This document shows positions 1 through 11,399 of a stretch of 64,000 nucleotides of DNA, in pieces (the first letter of the stretch is position 1; the number at the start of each line of letters is the position of its first letter). The DNA is from Aphis gossypii (lineage: Eukaryota > Arthropoda > Insecta > Hemiptera > Aphididae). The stretch spans positions 144,446-208,445 of the forward strand of contig NW_026083056.1 in NCBI RefSeq assembly GCF_020184175.1, given 5' to 3'. Position numbers and translations under genes: made by a program. The notes under the pieces were generated by a model. The model saw only the letters and a list, made by a program, of their open reading frames with translations. It was not told the DNA's origin and searched no databases.

Positions 1-22
1 AGGCGTATATAAATATACGCCT
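1..22. repeat. short perfect hairpin at the window edge
   Basis: Two 10-base arms (AGGCGTATAT and its complement) flank a 2-base centre. It lies immediately before the first ATG of the polymerase reading frame. It may be chance in AT-rich DNA; no function can be assigned. Confidence 0.5.
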
Positions 23-1772
23 ATGAGCGCTTCATCTCATATTCCGTTACCGGACTTCATCAAAAAGAAAAAAGCTGTAATCAACCCGCAAAACTCAGAC
101 CAACAGTGTTTCAAGTGGGCTATATTAGCAAACACGTTTCGGGAAATAACAAAAATCAAGTGGCTGAAATTATACAACTCACGAAGAAAAATATTTTTTT
201 TCGATCTCACGTTCCCAACAAAATTACATCAGGTTAACATTTTCGAAAAAAATAATCCTAACGTAACTGTCAATGTTTACGGACTCGAAAAACATTTCCA
301 ACCACCGCAAAAATTTCCAAAATATGAAGTGTTTCCACTGAAGGTGGTAGATGAAGAAAAAACAGATCATTTCGACTTGTACTAATAACCGATGATGAAA
401 ATTCTCATTTTACCTACATCTCTAATTTTTCCCGACTTGTACGATCACAGAAAACCCGACATAATGGACGTGCTGTATTTTGTAAACGGTGCTTTACATC
501 GTTCGAACCTCTAAATATTAATAAATATGAATTAAATGAACGCATACGATTTGAAGAACACAAGTTAATATGCGGAACACACAAACCAATTTTACCTCGA
601 ATGCCTACCCCCGGATCGATGTTAGAATTCGACGCATGGAAAAAAACTCAACGACATCCGATAGTTATATATGCTGATTTTGAAGCACTACTAAGAAAAT
701 CCGATGAAAAATGTGGGAACAATACAAAAGCTATTCAAAAACACGAGGCCATGAGTTATGGTTTTATGGTTAAAGCAAATAACGACGTTCCTGCAGAACT
801 GCTTGAACAATTTAATATTCCAACTTCACCTATAATTTTTCGTGGCGATGAAGATAATCAGAATGTGGGTGAACATTTTGTGAAGAGTATCGTTGAAATA
901 GCTGAAAACATTGAAAAATTACTACAAACCAACATACCAATACCTTTACTACAGAACAACAACAAGCACATAATTTATGTAAGACATGTAATTTATGTAA
1001 AAACGGTTCTCTGTGGGAAACCATAAAGTTGCTGATCACTGTCCACTTATCGGGTAAATTTCGACAAACATTGTGTAATACCTGCAACCTCAAGCTTCAA
1101 ACACCAAATTTTGTACCATGTTTTTTCACAATTTATCGAATTATGATGCACATTTTATTGTAACTGAACTCGGTCTCGATGTGAAAAGAATTTCTGTAAT
1201 ACCAAACAGTGAAGAAAAATTCATCTCATTTTCAAAACACGTTTCCAACAACTTTTCAATACGGTTCATCGACACATTAAGATTTATGGCTTCAAGTTTA
1301 TCAACACTCTCGGACAATTTATTAACACCAGGGTTCGAAAAGTTTAGAGAAACAGCTAAACATTTTAATACCGCAGACTTGCCACTAGTTACTCGTAAAG
1401 GTGTTTACCCTTATGAGTATACGGATGGTAGGAACAAGCTGGAGCAAACCAATTTACCAAAGAAAACAGATTTCTACAGTACACTAACAGAATCAAATAT
1501 ACAAGAAGAAGATTATGAACATTCAGAAACTGTTTGGAGTCACTTTGGATGCAAGTCTTTGGGTAAATACAGTGATCTATATCTGAAAATTGATGTTTTA
1601 TTGTTGGCTGACGTGTTTGAGAACTTCAGAGACCTATGTTTAACCACATACTGTTTGGACCCATCTTTTTACTATACAGCACCAGGATTCTCCTTTGATT
1701 GTATGTTAAAATATACCAGAGCCAAATTAGAGTTACTCACAGAGTATGATATGCTGTTGATGATTGAAAAGG
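23..1772 (+). pseudogene. Polinton-type DNA polymerase B, N-terminal and 3'-5' exonuclease part
   Basis: First half of a protein-primed family-B DNA polymerase (DNA_pol_B_2 type) as carried by Polinton/Maverick elements, where it replicates the excised element. Seen: an N-terminal SSHIPLP / NNPNVTVNV region, a Cys-rich segment (CKRC, CNTC), Exo I-like YADFEA near 670-690, Exo II-like HNLSNYDAHF near 1124-1155, and Exo III-like YSDLYLKIDVLL near 1570-1602. The frame breaks near 375-385 and again between about 950 and 1060, so at least two single-base indels are present. The ATG at 23 may not be the real start, because family members have more protein upstream and the window begins here. The coding stretch ends at a clean splice donor (G|GTAATT, 1773) and resumes at 2991 in matching phase. 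No other Polinton genes (integrase, capsid, ATPase) are visible. Inference: a decaying copy, or a real gene with sequencing indels. Confidence 0.8.
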
Positions 1773-2990
1773 GTAATTATAATAATTATACATAAAAAGT
1801 TACATTTATAATATATAGCTGACCCCGTGCACTTCGTTGCCCGTTAAAAATGCAAATTCTATAAAATATGATTCGAATTTTGATTAATTTGTTATTTACT
1901 ATTCGGTTTAACGGTGTTCAAAACTTAGACATTTTCATTGACTGTTTTGATTCTCAAAAATCTTGTGAAAGCACCACTTTAATATGCGAATTTTGTAAAA
2001 TGATTTCTTATTACATACTAAATTTGTGATACGATTTTACGAATGTACCGTGTAAATTGTAAGCATCGATCTATCATTGTTCAGGCTCTACGTTTATCAG
2101 TCAGTGAGTTACTCAAGTCATAATATTATAGTCATTCTGGCTTACCGTTGCCGTGATACTCTCTTATGATTATGAGAGCAGTATATTATCATGTAGGCAA
2201 TCCACACGTGGTGGATTGCGGACCCCGCGAGATGTGTATAAGAAGTTTATAATTTCTAACACTTAAGTTTCAAAGTTATATCATTTTTTTTTTTTTTACT
2301 ACAGTGGGTAAAATACAATAATGTGCCATCTCGTGGTTTTTGTATTGTTGCCTGTTGGTTAAACAATAAAACTTAGTATAACTTGTTATGTTAGTCTATT
2401 GCTATGAATTTAAAATTTACTGTGGACATTGACTTATTTCGCTAATTCTTTTTTTTGTTGATATGGTTTTAACAAAATATAACAACAGATCTGTAACTAT
2501 TATATTCAATCATAATCAATAGCGACATTAATATAGTTTATTTTCTTGCTGAACTGCAGTGACAGTTATACATTGTCTTATAAATTTTTGTCTCCATTTT
2601 TATATATCTAGATTTTTAATTTCTTTTTTACTATGACAACGATTTTAGTTTGTATGTCTATTTGCTTGCATTATTAAAAACAACCTTGCTATAACATTTT
2701 AAATAAATTATTTATTTTATTTAAATGGTTGCCATTGACTACCAAAAATAATTTAGTTTACTATTTGCTGGACAGATGGCGCCTGTGTAATTTCATCACC
2801 ATCTCATTTCATCACCAACCTAATAACTTTTTCAAATTTTTCGTCCGTAAGAACCTGCTTCGCAATGAGCTCTTCAATTTAAAAAAAAAATCAAAACGAT
2901 CGGTTCAGTAGTTTCCGAGAACATATCACTCAAAGGTTAACATTGGTTTTCATTTTCACATTTATATAATAGATAAATTTTTTTTTATAG
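1773..2990 (+). other. intron 1 of the PolB gene, containing an interspersed repeat
   Basis: GT-AG bounded, about 1.2 kb, joining two PolB segments in phase (the MIEKG / IRGG junction). Other introns in the gene are only 48-61 bp, so this one has probably gained a repeat. The stretch from about 1820 (GACCCCGTGCACTTCG) to about 2970 (CGGTTCAGTAGTTTCC, then a run into TATATAATAG) has the look of a dispersed non-autonomous repeat, but I cannot name its class. No coding capacity seen. Confidence 0.55.
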
Positions 2991-4615
2991 GAATTCGAGG
3001 CGGTTTGACACAAGCAAGTATGAGGTATGCTAAAGCTAATAATGAAAAGACCCCAGATTATGATCCAACAAAGTCCAAATCATGGTTAATTTATCAAGAT
3101 TGTAAGTATACATATACATATATTTTAATTATTTTTTTAATATTAATTTATTTTTTTAGGTAATAATCTGTACGGTTGGGCAATGTCACAACACATGCCC
3201 TATGGTGGTTTTAAGTGAGTTGAACCTAAGCTAGAAGGGCTGAATGATTTGAACGATACATCACCCATCGGACGGATATATGAAGTTGACATTACTTATC
3301 CGAAAGAACTCCATGATAAACACAATGATTTGCCTTTCCTTCCTCAAAACAATATCCCAGCTGGCTCAAAAGTTAAAAAACTTATGGCAACACTTCAGTC
3401 GAAAAAAACTATATTATTCATTACCGAAACCTTCAGCAAGCTATAGCCAATGGACTCATAGTTGAAAAAGTAAATGTATAAATGTTTTTATTTTACATTT
3501 ATAATATAATTATTTTTTATTATAGGTTCATAGAGTAGTTCAGTTTAATCAATCACCATGGCTGGCTCCATACATAGCACTAAACACAGAGATGCGAAAA
3601 AAAGCAGCAAATGACTTTGAGAAAGACTTTTTCAAACTTTTAAATAATGTGGTTTTTGGGAAAACCATGGAGTCTATGCGGAAAAGAATAAAAATGGAAC
3701 TGGTGTCTAGTGATCGTCGTTTACAAAAACTGATAAATCAGCCAACATTCAAACACTGTACTACATACAATGAAACTCTAAATGCAGTTGCATTAGAAAA
3801 CAAAATCATTGATTTTTGTAAACCTATTTATATAGGTAAATATAAACATTTAAATTTTTTATTGTCATATTTTTAATATTTTAAATTTTTTATCAGGTTT
3901 TGCAGTGCTGGAAATTTCCAATTATTTAATGTATGACTATCACTATAACGTAATGCAGAAACATTATGATGATAAAATTGAGCTCATGTATACAGATACA
4001 GGTAAATTATTATTATTAGTACTTTTATTAATTTAATTTATTATTTTAGATTCATTGGTATACTATATTCAAACTGATGATTTTTACAATGATCTGTTGA
4101 ACAATCCCAACTTGTTGAATCGAATGGACACTGCAAATCTACCCCGTGACCACCCGTGTTACATTGCTGAGAGAAAGAAGATTCCTGGGCTATTTTCTGA
4201 TGAAACCGATGGACGTATTATGAGAGAGTTTTGTGCTCTCCGTGCAAAGTCCTACGCTTACATTTTAGAAGATAAGGAGAAAATCAAAGCAAAAGGAATC
4301 CGTGGACATGTTGTTAGAAACCACATGACTTTTCAAGATCATAAACGGTGTTTGTTTGGTGATCCCAGTTTGGAAGTAACAACGTCAAACGTCTCTATCC
4401 GTTCATTCAAGCACAAATTAAAGACTATTAAATCCAATAAATTAACTTATAACAGTTTTGATGATAAAAGGGTTATACTTGAAGACAAAGTACACACCCT
4501 AGCTCTTGGAAACTATTCTATAGAGTGAGTATATAAATATATATATTTTAATTATTTTTTAATTAATAATTTTGAATTTTATAGGGAGGAACTCGAAGCA
4601 GAACTAGATAGTTAG
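2991..4615 (+). pseudogene. Polinton-type DNA polymerase B, polymerase (palm/fingers) part
   Basis: Continuation of the PolB gene after intron 1. Five further GT-AG introns preserve phase exactly: 3102-3159, 3470-3525, 3836-3896, 4002-4049 and 4525-4584. Polymerase motif A is seen as QDCNNLYGW (split by an intron), motif B as KLLNNVVFGKTME near 3630-3670, and motif C as YTDTDSL across intron 5, so the catalytic aspartates are present. One frameshift occurs in an A-run near 3403-3410. The protein ends in an acidic EEELEAELDS tail at 4615, the usual place for the family. The intact active-site motifs but broken reading frame fit a recently decayed copy or homopolymer sequencing error. The AT-rich 3' flank follows, then the inverted-repeat element at 5397. 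Confidence 0.82.
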
Positions 4616-5394
4616 TTATATATTTGTAAAGATTATTTCTGTATGTATATTTTTTGTAAATATTTTTTCTATAAATTATTTCCATATATTATATATTATA
4701 TATTATATATATTTTTGTAAAGATTATTTTTTTATATTTTTTGTAAGTATAGTAAGATTAGATAGAAATAAAAACTCATTTTAAAATAAGGTGAAATGTC
4801 TCTATTAATATTAATTAGTTTATATTTTGTAAAATATCTCTATAGATATTAAATTGTTTTTTGTAATAAAGTCACTTATCCTAATTCGAATTTTTTTAGT
4901 ATTTTTGTTATATTGTTTCCTTTTCTCACATGTGTTATTCTTTATATTTTATCTCTGAAATCTGAATTAAAATAAAAAAAAAAAATCATCATTTATATAC
5001 ATAGGTAAGTAGAAAAATACGTAAAAATATAGGTAATTTTTATCATTCCTATTAAAAATTCTAGAATTCATCAGCGTTAAATGTTTAGCATATTGAACGA
5101 TCATACACACACACACAACCGATTAATACCATCATCATCATAATCATCTTCACATAATACCAAATTGACAAAAATAAATAAATACTTTCATATAAACATC
5201 AACACATTTTACTAAATATCTTATAAAATCATGTAAAAATATCATAACATACTTAAAACTACACAAAAATATCATAATTTAGATAAAATCATGTAATATT
5301 ATCATAAATTCCAATGAATACACATATAAATAATACATATTATATTTATTACATAAGTCGAAGTGTCCTAAAGACCATGCAATATACAGGGTGA
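4616..5394. repeat. PolB 3' flank; 4800-5394 is duplicated inverted at 21176-21796
   Basis: AT-rich and non-coding. From about 4800 (TCTCTATTAATATTAATTAG) to 5394 (AAGACCATGCAATA) the sequence recurs as its reverse complement at 21176-21796 with only small differences, including a short CA run near 5110 mirrored by a GT run near 21475. This is flank outside the CAGGGTG terminus, so the inverted duplication extends beyond the transposon end. Confidence 0.8.
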
Positions 5395-5396
5395 TT

Positions 5397-5980
5397 CTTT
5401 TATCAAACAACACTCATTATTTAATAAAGTATTGACTTTTTTCAAAATTTTTTTTTTTCAAAATTGTAGATTTATGCCGTTCTAGAAATGTATATTTTTT
5501 TTATATTTTTCACCCTTATATTTATTAGGAAAACAACTAGCAACTCTTGATTTTCAAATGGTAACCTATACTAAAAATGTAATAAATGAATAGAGCTATT
5601 TTTTTATTAATTATCGCGTTCAAATTTTCATTTTTCATTAATCCGTTAATGAGATATTGCTCCTCAAAGTTGGGTGGTTTGGGAGGTGGTTATTGTGTGT
5701 AAATGTGTTATACCTCGTCAGTAAATACTGCAGCTATCAGGATTTTTATGTCCCAGGACAAAAGACATTACACTTTTCAAATCAATTCTAGTAGTGCAGA
5801 CCTACAGTAAGCTTAATTTGGGCCCCTAAATGTAATACCAATTTAACTGGGGTCGTGCAGTTAGCCCCACTAAAGATGATCACAGCATTGGTTAATGGTC
5901 ATAATAATACATAATAAAAAGACCAGAAGTTAAAAGTAATAAATTCGATATCGTTCGAACCCAAGATAAATAAAACGGCA
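5397..5980 (+). repeat. left long terminal inverted repeat of the TA-flanked element
   Basis: Starts CAGGGTGATTCTTTTATC after TA. The first 330 bases or so match the complement of the right arm closely (the TTTGGGAGGTGGTTATTGTG segment is shared). Similarity then becomes patchy up to ACCAGAAGTTA and TAAATTCGATATCGTTC near 5915-5958. Confidence 0.75.
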
Positions 5981-6867
5981 CGTCTGGTCAATGGTTATAA
6001 TAATACTTATCAAATATGTATAAAAACCAGAAGTTAAATAGGCTGATTGCGATTAGGTAAAACCATAGATAATAGAAGAATGAATAGGCCATGCAACTTT
6101 ATCACACGGGAATTAATTGGAGTTATTTGAGGTTATAAGAGCCAATGTTTACAATTTAATTTATCAATCTATCTTATCTGTGAGATAGTATCTTCTAACC
6201 TATAATTATATTTGGTTTCATGGTTACATGATATGAGTAACCTAATAACTGGTAAACGTTAATCACATAAAATAATATGTGAGTAAATAAACCTCAAAAC
6301 AAAACATATGGTCTATGAAATAAACGGTTTACGGTTATAACTTTATAGGATAAGACGTCATAAGAACTCTTAATAAAGTATTTTATTTTTTTTAATACTT
6401 TATACAGTTACAACTTTAAGTATTTAAATTTGAATTATGAATTTTAATATTATTAATTCTTGTATTTACTTATATTATACTATTTACCACATATTGTATT
6501 TTATGTATTTATTTAATAATTTAATCAAACATATAAGTCTAAATCACGTAAATTGGTTACTTGGCGAGTGCATTTGTACAATGTAATGGTAAGTTTTACT
6601 AATTAGTACCTAGTTACAAAAATTAAATTAATAATACAATATCTCTCATTAACTTAAGACATTTTGATTTCAGATTAATCATTTATACATAAACAATATT
6701 GTTCAAATGTATACATAACCAATGAAACATTGGTACTTACCTACTGAAAAATACATGGCTTATTATACAATCAATTAGAATATCACAACATAGAAATTTT
6801 ATCACAACACAAGTTACAACCATTACATACACTTTGTGTTATATATAGCTTTAACATAGCAGAGACT
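5981..6867. other. AT-rich stretch, nothing recognisable
   Basis: No reading frame, RNA gene or clear repeat boundary is visible. Only short AT-rich motifs are present. Confidence 0.5.
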
Positions 6868-7035
6868 TCGAGGCTGAGAAAGAAGCTTTTGAAGTATGGT
6901 GTTTAAAAGAACACTAAAAAATTCCATGGACAAAAAAGATAAAAAATGTTGAGGTTTTCAGAAGAATGAAGACCTACTGTCGTATACGCCGATCAAATCG
7001 TACATATAGACATAAACACACAACAGAATTCAATA
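6868..7035 (+). pseudogene. LINE reverse-transcriptase C-terminal fragment
   Basis: One frame reads FEVWCLK, a stop, then KIPWTKKIKNVEVFRRMKT. The W-C-L-K-R...IPWT-K-...N-V-E-V-x-R-R-M pattern is typical of the C-terminal end of insect non-LTR retrotransposon polymerases. It has one in-frame stop and no adjacent RT domain, so it is a short degraded remnant. Confidence 0.6.
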
Positions 7036-8278
7036 TTACACTTTAGAGAATCTAAGCCCTAAGCAGTGGCCGAGTCACACGACCACTCACTCTCTGGTCT
7101 CTCTTTTTCATAAAATCATAACCCTATATATTATCCATATTAAACCTACTACACATATTTATTGCTTACATGCTAAAAGTTATTACAATTATTGTTCTTA
7201 TACCTATGTTAATTATTGTTTAAAATAGTGTCTATTAAAAATGTTTACGTAGTGTATGTTTAGTTAATACTTCCTATGTTCTAATTTTATATTATTACAA
7301 TATGCCGTGACTACGAATTTACAGTATTGCTTAATACAACAGTCCCCGTTGTAAGAAAAAATATGTCCTCATATTTTAAATGGAAGGAATATTTTGATTA
7401 GTTGTTATCATAAAATATGTTTATGTTGCGTTTTTTTTTGTGGTAGTTTCTGTCTGAGTAGGCTTGTGTTGTTGTCATGTTTTATTCTTGCGTCGTTCTT
7501 TCATCTGTTGTTGTCCATCATGTGTCCCAAACCTGTTGTTCGTGTTTGTGCTAGGATTGTTCGACCTTTACGTGTTCGTTGCCATTATATTTCATGGACG
7601 TAAATGATTTACATGATTTACGTGATGTGATTATTCGGTCTCTCGCGGTGTTGGATTACTATAACGACGCCAGTGATCTTTATATGTCCTACGTTCGCGG
7701 TCTGTACCACGTGGACATTAACTTGATCCGTCTGCGGCGTCTTCGTGGGGCACTTTGTTAATAATTCTATTTTATGTTTGTTTATTTTGTTAAATTTTTG
7801 TGTAGAGTTCGAATGATGATTTTTATTTGACTGACGACTTTACTGTAATTTCATATTTTGTCTATTGTTATATTAGTTAGTATATACATAAATAATTTTC
7901 ATAACCTTATTACACTCTTTTTTTTTTTATTTTTTTTTTATACAATTTTCGTTTACATCCACATATTTGCATACAATTGAATGATTCTTATAAGCTAAAC
8001 AATTTGTTTGTACTAGTTGTGTGCTAGTTACAAGTGAAAAATTTTAATTATGTAATAGTCTTTCATTATTATTTACATACATATATATATATATATTTTT
8101 TTTTTTACATATATGTTTAAACATACGTAAGTACATATGAATATAATAGTATTAATTTTGATACAGTGATTATATATGAATTTTTTTTTCTTTTAGCGAT
8201 TTGTCTGTGTTGGAGGTTGCCGCTATTGAATTTGTCGTCCCTGTCGATTCCTGTGGATTTAGTTTTATTATTTTAATT
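7036..8278. other. mostly non-coding; contains one unrecognised small ORF
   Basis: Mainly AT-rich sequence with poly-T and (TA)n runs (about 8082-8096). The part from 7400 to 7760 is more GC-balanced and holds a 55-residue frame starting at ATG 7594 (MDVNDLHDL...), ending at TAA 7761. A polypyrimidine-TTTTAG followed by an open stretch near 8197-8270 could be a second exon. I recognise neither. It may be a fragment of a gene from an older mobile element. Confidence 0.35.
7594..7761 (+). CDS. hypothetical 55-residue protein
   Basis: Short frame, rich in Asp, Leu and Arg, with no motif, signal peptide or membrane segment that I recognise. Its base composition is less AT-rich than its surroundings, which is the main reason for listing it. 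It could equally be a non-coding stretch inside an old repeat. Confidence 0.2.
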   Translation: MDVNDLHDLRDVIIRSLAVLDYYNDASDLYMSYVRGLYHVDINLIRLRRLRGALC

Positions 8279-8719
8279 TTAATATGAAATGTATGTATTT
8301 GTATTAGTTAACGTTGTATGTTTTAAGTAAGCACTTGAGAATACTTGTGTAATACCTAAAAGTTTACATGTTTCTTCTACTTCTTTATTTTTAAAGTGAG
8401 TGCCTCTATCACTACAAAAATATTTGGGAACTCCATATGATGTTATCAATTCCATTAAAAATTTTATTGTTTCTGCCCCGGTTGCGTTTGCAACGGCTTT
8501 TGCAAAAGCCATTTTTGTTGCATTACATGTTGCTACTATTAAGTATTTTTTTCCATGAGATGGAGGAAGTGGTCCAAGATAGTCAAAGGTTAACCGTTGT
8601 AATGGTTTGCCTGAATCTATTGGTATCGGCTGTAATAATCCTGGAGTTTTTCCTATCGGATTTTTTACTAATTGACACGAAACACAAGAGTTAATAAATT
8701 TTGTAGTGTCTTTGATCAT
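8279..8719 (-). pseudogene. gypsy A integrase core, 3'-truncated
   Basis: Minus-strand frame of 146 residues. It begins in the zinc-binding region (CVSCQLVKN), then the catalytic core: first Asp in LTFDYLGPLPP, second Asp in YFCSDRGTHFKN. The protein should continue to a catalytic Glu but switches at SSAY into unrelated sequence near 8325. Integrase would insert the cDNA into the host chromosome; this copy lacks the third catalytic residue and the C-terminal domain. Confidence 0.85.
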
Positions 8720-9440
8720 ATTATTCTAATGGTATTTTAATTTAAGTTTTGCAAGTGTTTTTGTAATACCGAAATGTCCGCTAAATATTGATTCGTGATA
8801 GGCTTTTAAAATAGAATTAATTAAATTTTTGGGATTACTATAAGTTTGATCAGTTATTTTTATTCCATTGTTTATAATAAAGTACGTTATCTATCACACA
8901 GTATCTTCGTGATTTTTTTTTATATTTGTCACTGCCTATACTTTAAGACCTTTTAAAATATTTGAACAGAATTCGTCTTTAGACTGTTCAGTTTTTAAAA
9001 TTTCTATAGACATTTCTTTTTCATTTATCAATTTTTTTATTTCTGTTAGGTGTATGGGAAATCTAGATAAGCTATCTGCTGCTAAGTTAGCTGAGCCTGG
9101 TTTATGTTTAATTACAAAATCATATTCAATTAATTTAAAATACTTTTTGTTATCCTAGAAGATGGAGTTTTCATGTTTTTAAAATATTGTAAACTAGAAT
9201 GGTCACTAAAAACTGTAAATGTTCTGCCTAACAAGTATTCTCTAAAATAATTTATTACAAATACTACAGCTGCCATTTCTAATTCTGTAGTTGAAAAATT
9301 TTTTTCCCTCCTTTTAATTTTCTTGACGTATATCCTATAGGGTGTTTTTTCCGTTTCGTCTTCTTGTTCTAAAATGCCTCCTAGTCCTTCTAATGATGCA
9401 TCAGTAGTAATAAAAATTTCTCTCCCGTCTTTAAAATGTG
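8720..9440 (-). pseudogene. gypsy A RNase H and integrase N-terminus, decayed
   Basis: Broken minus-strand frames give recognisable pieces in order: TTDASLEGLGGILEQ (RNase H first catalytic Asp) near 9370-9410, TELEMAAVVF (catalytic Glu) near 9255-9285, FSDHSSLQYF near 9190, ADSLSRFP near 9050-9080, and the HHCC-type SGHFGITKTLAKLK near 8740-8790. Several stops interrupt it. Confidence 0.75.
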
Positions 9441-10330
9441 CTAATACCGGAGCGAAGTAATGGCTTGTTTTAAATACTCAAAAGCGTGTTCTTGTTCTTT
9501 TTCCCATTTAAATCCTACATCTTTTTTTGTGATTTCTATGAGTGGGTTAGCTATTTTGAAAAAATTTTTAATATATTTCCTATAATATGAACAGAGTCCA
9601 ATAAATGCTCTAACGTCCTTGATTTTTATTGGTTTTGGAAATAATTTTACGGCTTCTATATTTCGTTCTAATGGTTTTAAACCGTTTTTTGATATTTTGT
9701 GTCCTAACAATTCTATTTCTGATTGAAAAAAATGACATTTATTAGTTTTTAATTTAAACCTGTCTCATTTAGTCTAATAAACATTTGTTCTAAATTATGT
9801 AATGCTTTTTCGAATTCGTCAGCAAAACAACATATATCATCTAAATATGCTACAATAGACCTATATAAATATTCGCTAAAAGTTTGATTGATAATTCTTT
9901 GAAAAATAGGCGCTGAATTTTTCCAGCCTTGTGGTATCCGTTTAAATTGAAATAACCCGAAATCTGTTGTAAAAGCTAATTTGAGCGGTCTTCTTGTTTT
10001 ACCGGAATTTGGAAATAGCCTTGTGCCATGTCTATTGTGGAAAAATATTTTGCTCCTTCTAACGCCTAAATATATCTTGGGCGCGTGGTATTGGATGTCT
10101 ATCACTTATTGTTTGTTCATTGAGTTTCCTAAAGTCTACCAAAAAACGATATTCTCCCTTTTGTTTTTTGGGTATAAGAAAAACTGGCGCTGCATAATTA
10201 CTTTTGCTAGGTTCTATATATCGGCTCTAATCATTTCGTCAATTAAAAGTCTAAGTTTTTCTCTTTGCGCGGGTGAAACTCTATAAGGTGCTGAAATGTC
10301 GGATTTTCCGAACTTAATTTTACTTCACAT
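9441..10330 (-). pseudogene. gypsy A reverse transcriptase
   Basis: Two minus-strand blocks. 9749-10105 holds the RT core: FTTDFGLFQFKRIPQGWKN, then the YLDD active-site box in SIVAYLDDICCFADE. 9441-9710 holds the thumb/connection: LLGHKISKNGLKPLERN and FIGLCSYYRKYIKNF. Upstream to about 10330, decayed sequence shows PVFLIPKKQK-like RT motif pieces. A frameshift separates the blocks near 9710-9750. Confidence 0.85.
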
Positions 10331-10427
10331 TCTTCTACCTTTGCACAATTTAAATCAAGTTGATCAGAAGTAAATAAATGTTTATATTTGGATATTAAAA
10401 TCAATACTTTTGCCTTTTGTTCTTTTG

Positions 10428-11210
10428 TTAAATCGTTTGATATTTGTTTACTGTCCCTTGTTTATCGGTTATTTCATTTGGAAAATTATTTATTGTAAAA
10501 ACGTTAGTATTTTGTTGTATTTCACCTATTACCGTGCCTTCATATATTTTTGTGTATAAATTTGAAAAATTGTAAATTGGAATAGTTGTTTCATTTTTCT
10601 TTAAACTATTTGTTTCTAATTTTAAATAATGTTTTTGACTTAAGCGATTCACTGGATTTATAATCATTTGTTCATTGTCTATTTTTATATCCGTTTTAAT
10701 TTGTATATTAGTTATTACTTTCGGTGGAATTAAAATATCTTGAGTTACTATAATTTTTCCTACTATATTTTCTCTTTCTTTTCCTATGTTAGTTATCCCA
10801 TTGTATTCAACCCATTTTTGTCCATTTTAATACTATCTCCCGTTTTAAAATTTATTGCTTTGTTATCAAAGTCTATAACTAAATTATATTCAAACAAAAA
10901 TTATTACCTAATAAAAATTCGCATGTTAAACCTTTGATTACGTAAGCCTTAATTTCGTATTCCGTTCCTAATATGTTTATTTTTAGTTGTGTCGTACCCA
11001 TATTTTCTAGAATAGAGTTGTCAGCTCCTGTAATAGTTGTTTGTTTTTCTGGTGTTATTAAATTTTTATTTTTTATGAAAGAATACTCAATACAAGATAT
11101 ATTTGAACCTGTGTCTATTATTGCTTGTTTTTTTTTTATTTGAAATTGTATTTCTATGGATAAAACCTGGTTTTTCTTTTTAATGTTATCTAATTTTGTA
11201 ATAATTCATT
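10428..11210 (-). pseudogene. gypsy A protease and protease-RT linker
   Basis: A minus-strand frame shows the aspartic protease signature IDTGSN near 11110-11130, followed by LLGNNF near 10895-10915, consistent with a retropepsin fold. The 79-residue frame at 10428-10667 (KTDIK...NNFPNE region) is the poorly conserved linker before RT. Frames are interrupted by stops. Confidence 0.65.
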
Positions 11211-11399
11211 TTTATTTTGTCCGAGGTTGTTTTCAAGTTCTTTTTTATATTGGTTAATTTTTTCTATGTGACCTATTTGTATATTATCATACCAGTTTTT
11301 TACAAAAAGTATATGTTGTTCTTTTTCTTTATTTGCTATTTCAGTAAACTGTTTTTTTCTTCCCGAGTTTGTTGTCCGATTTTTGCTTCAAAACCGGTC

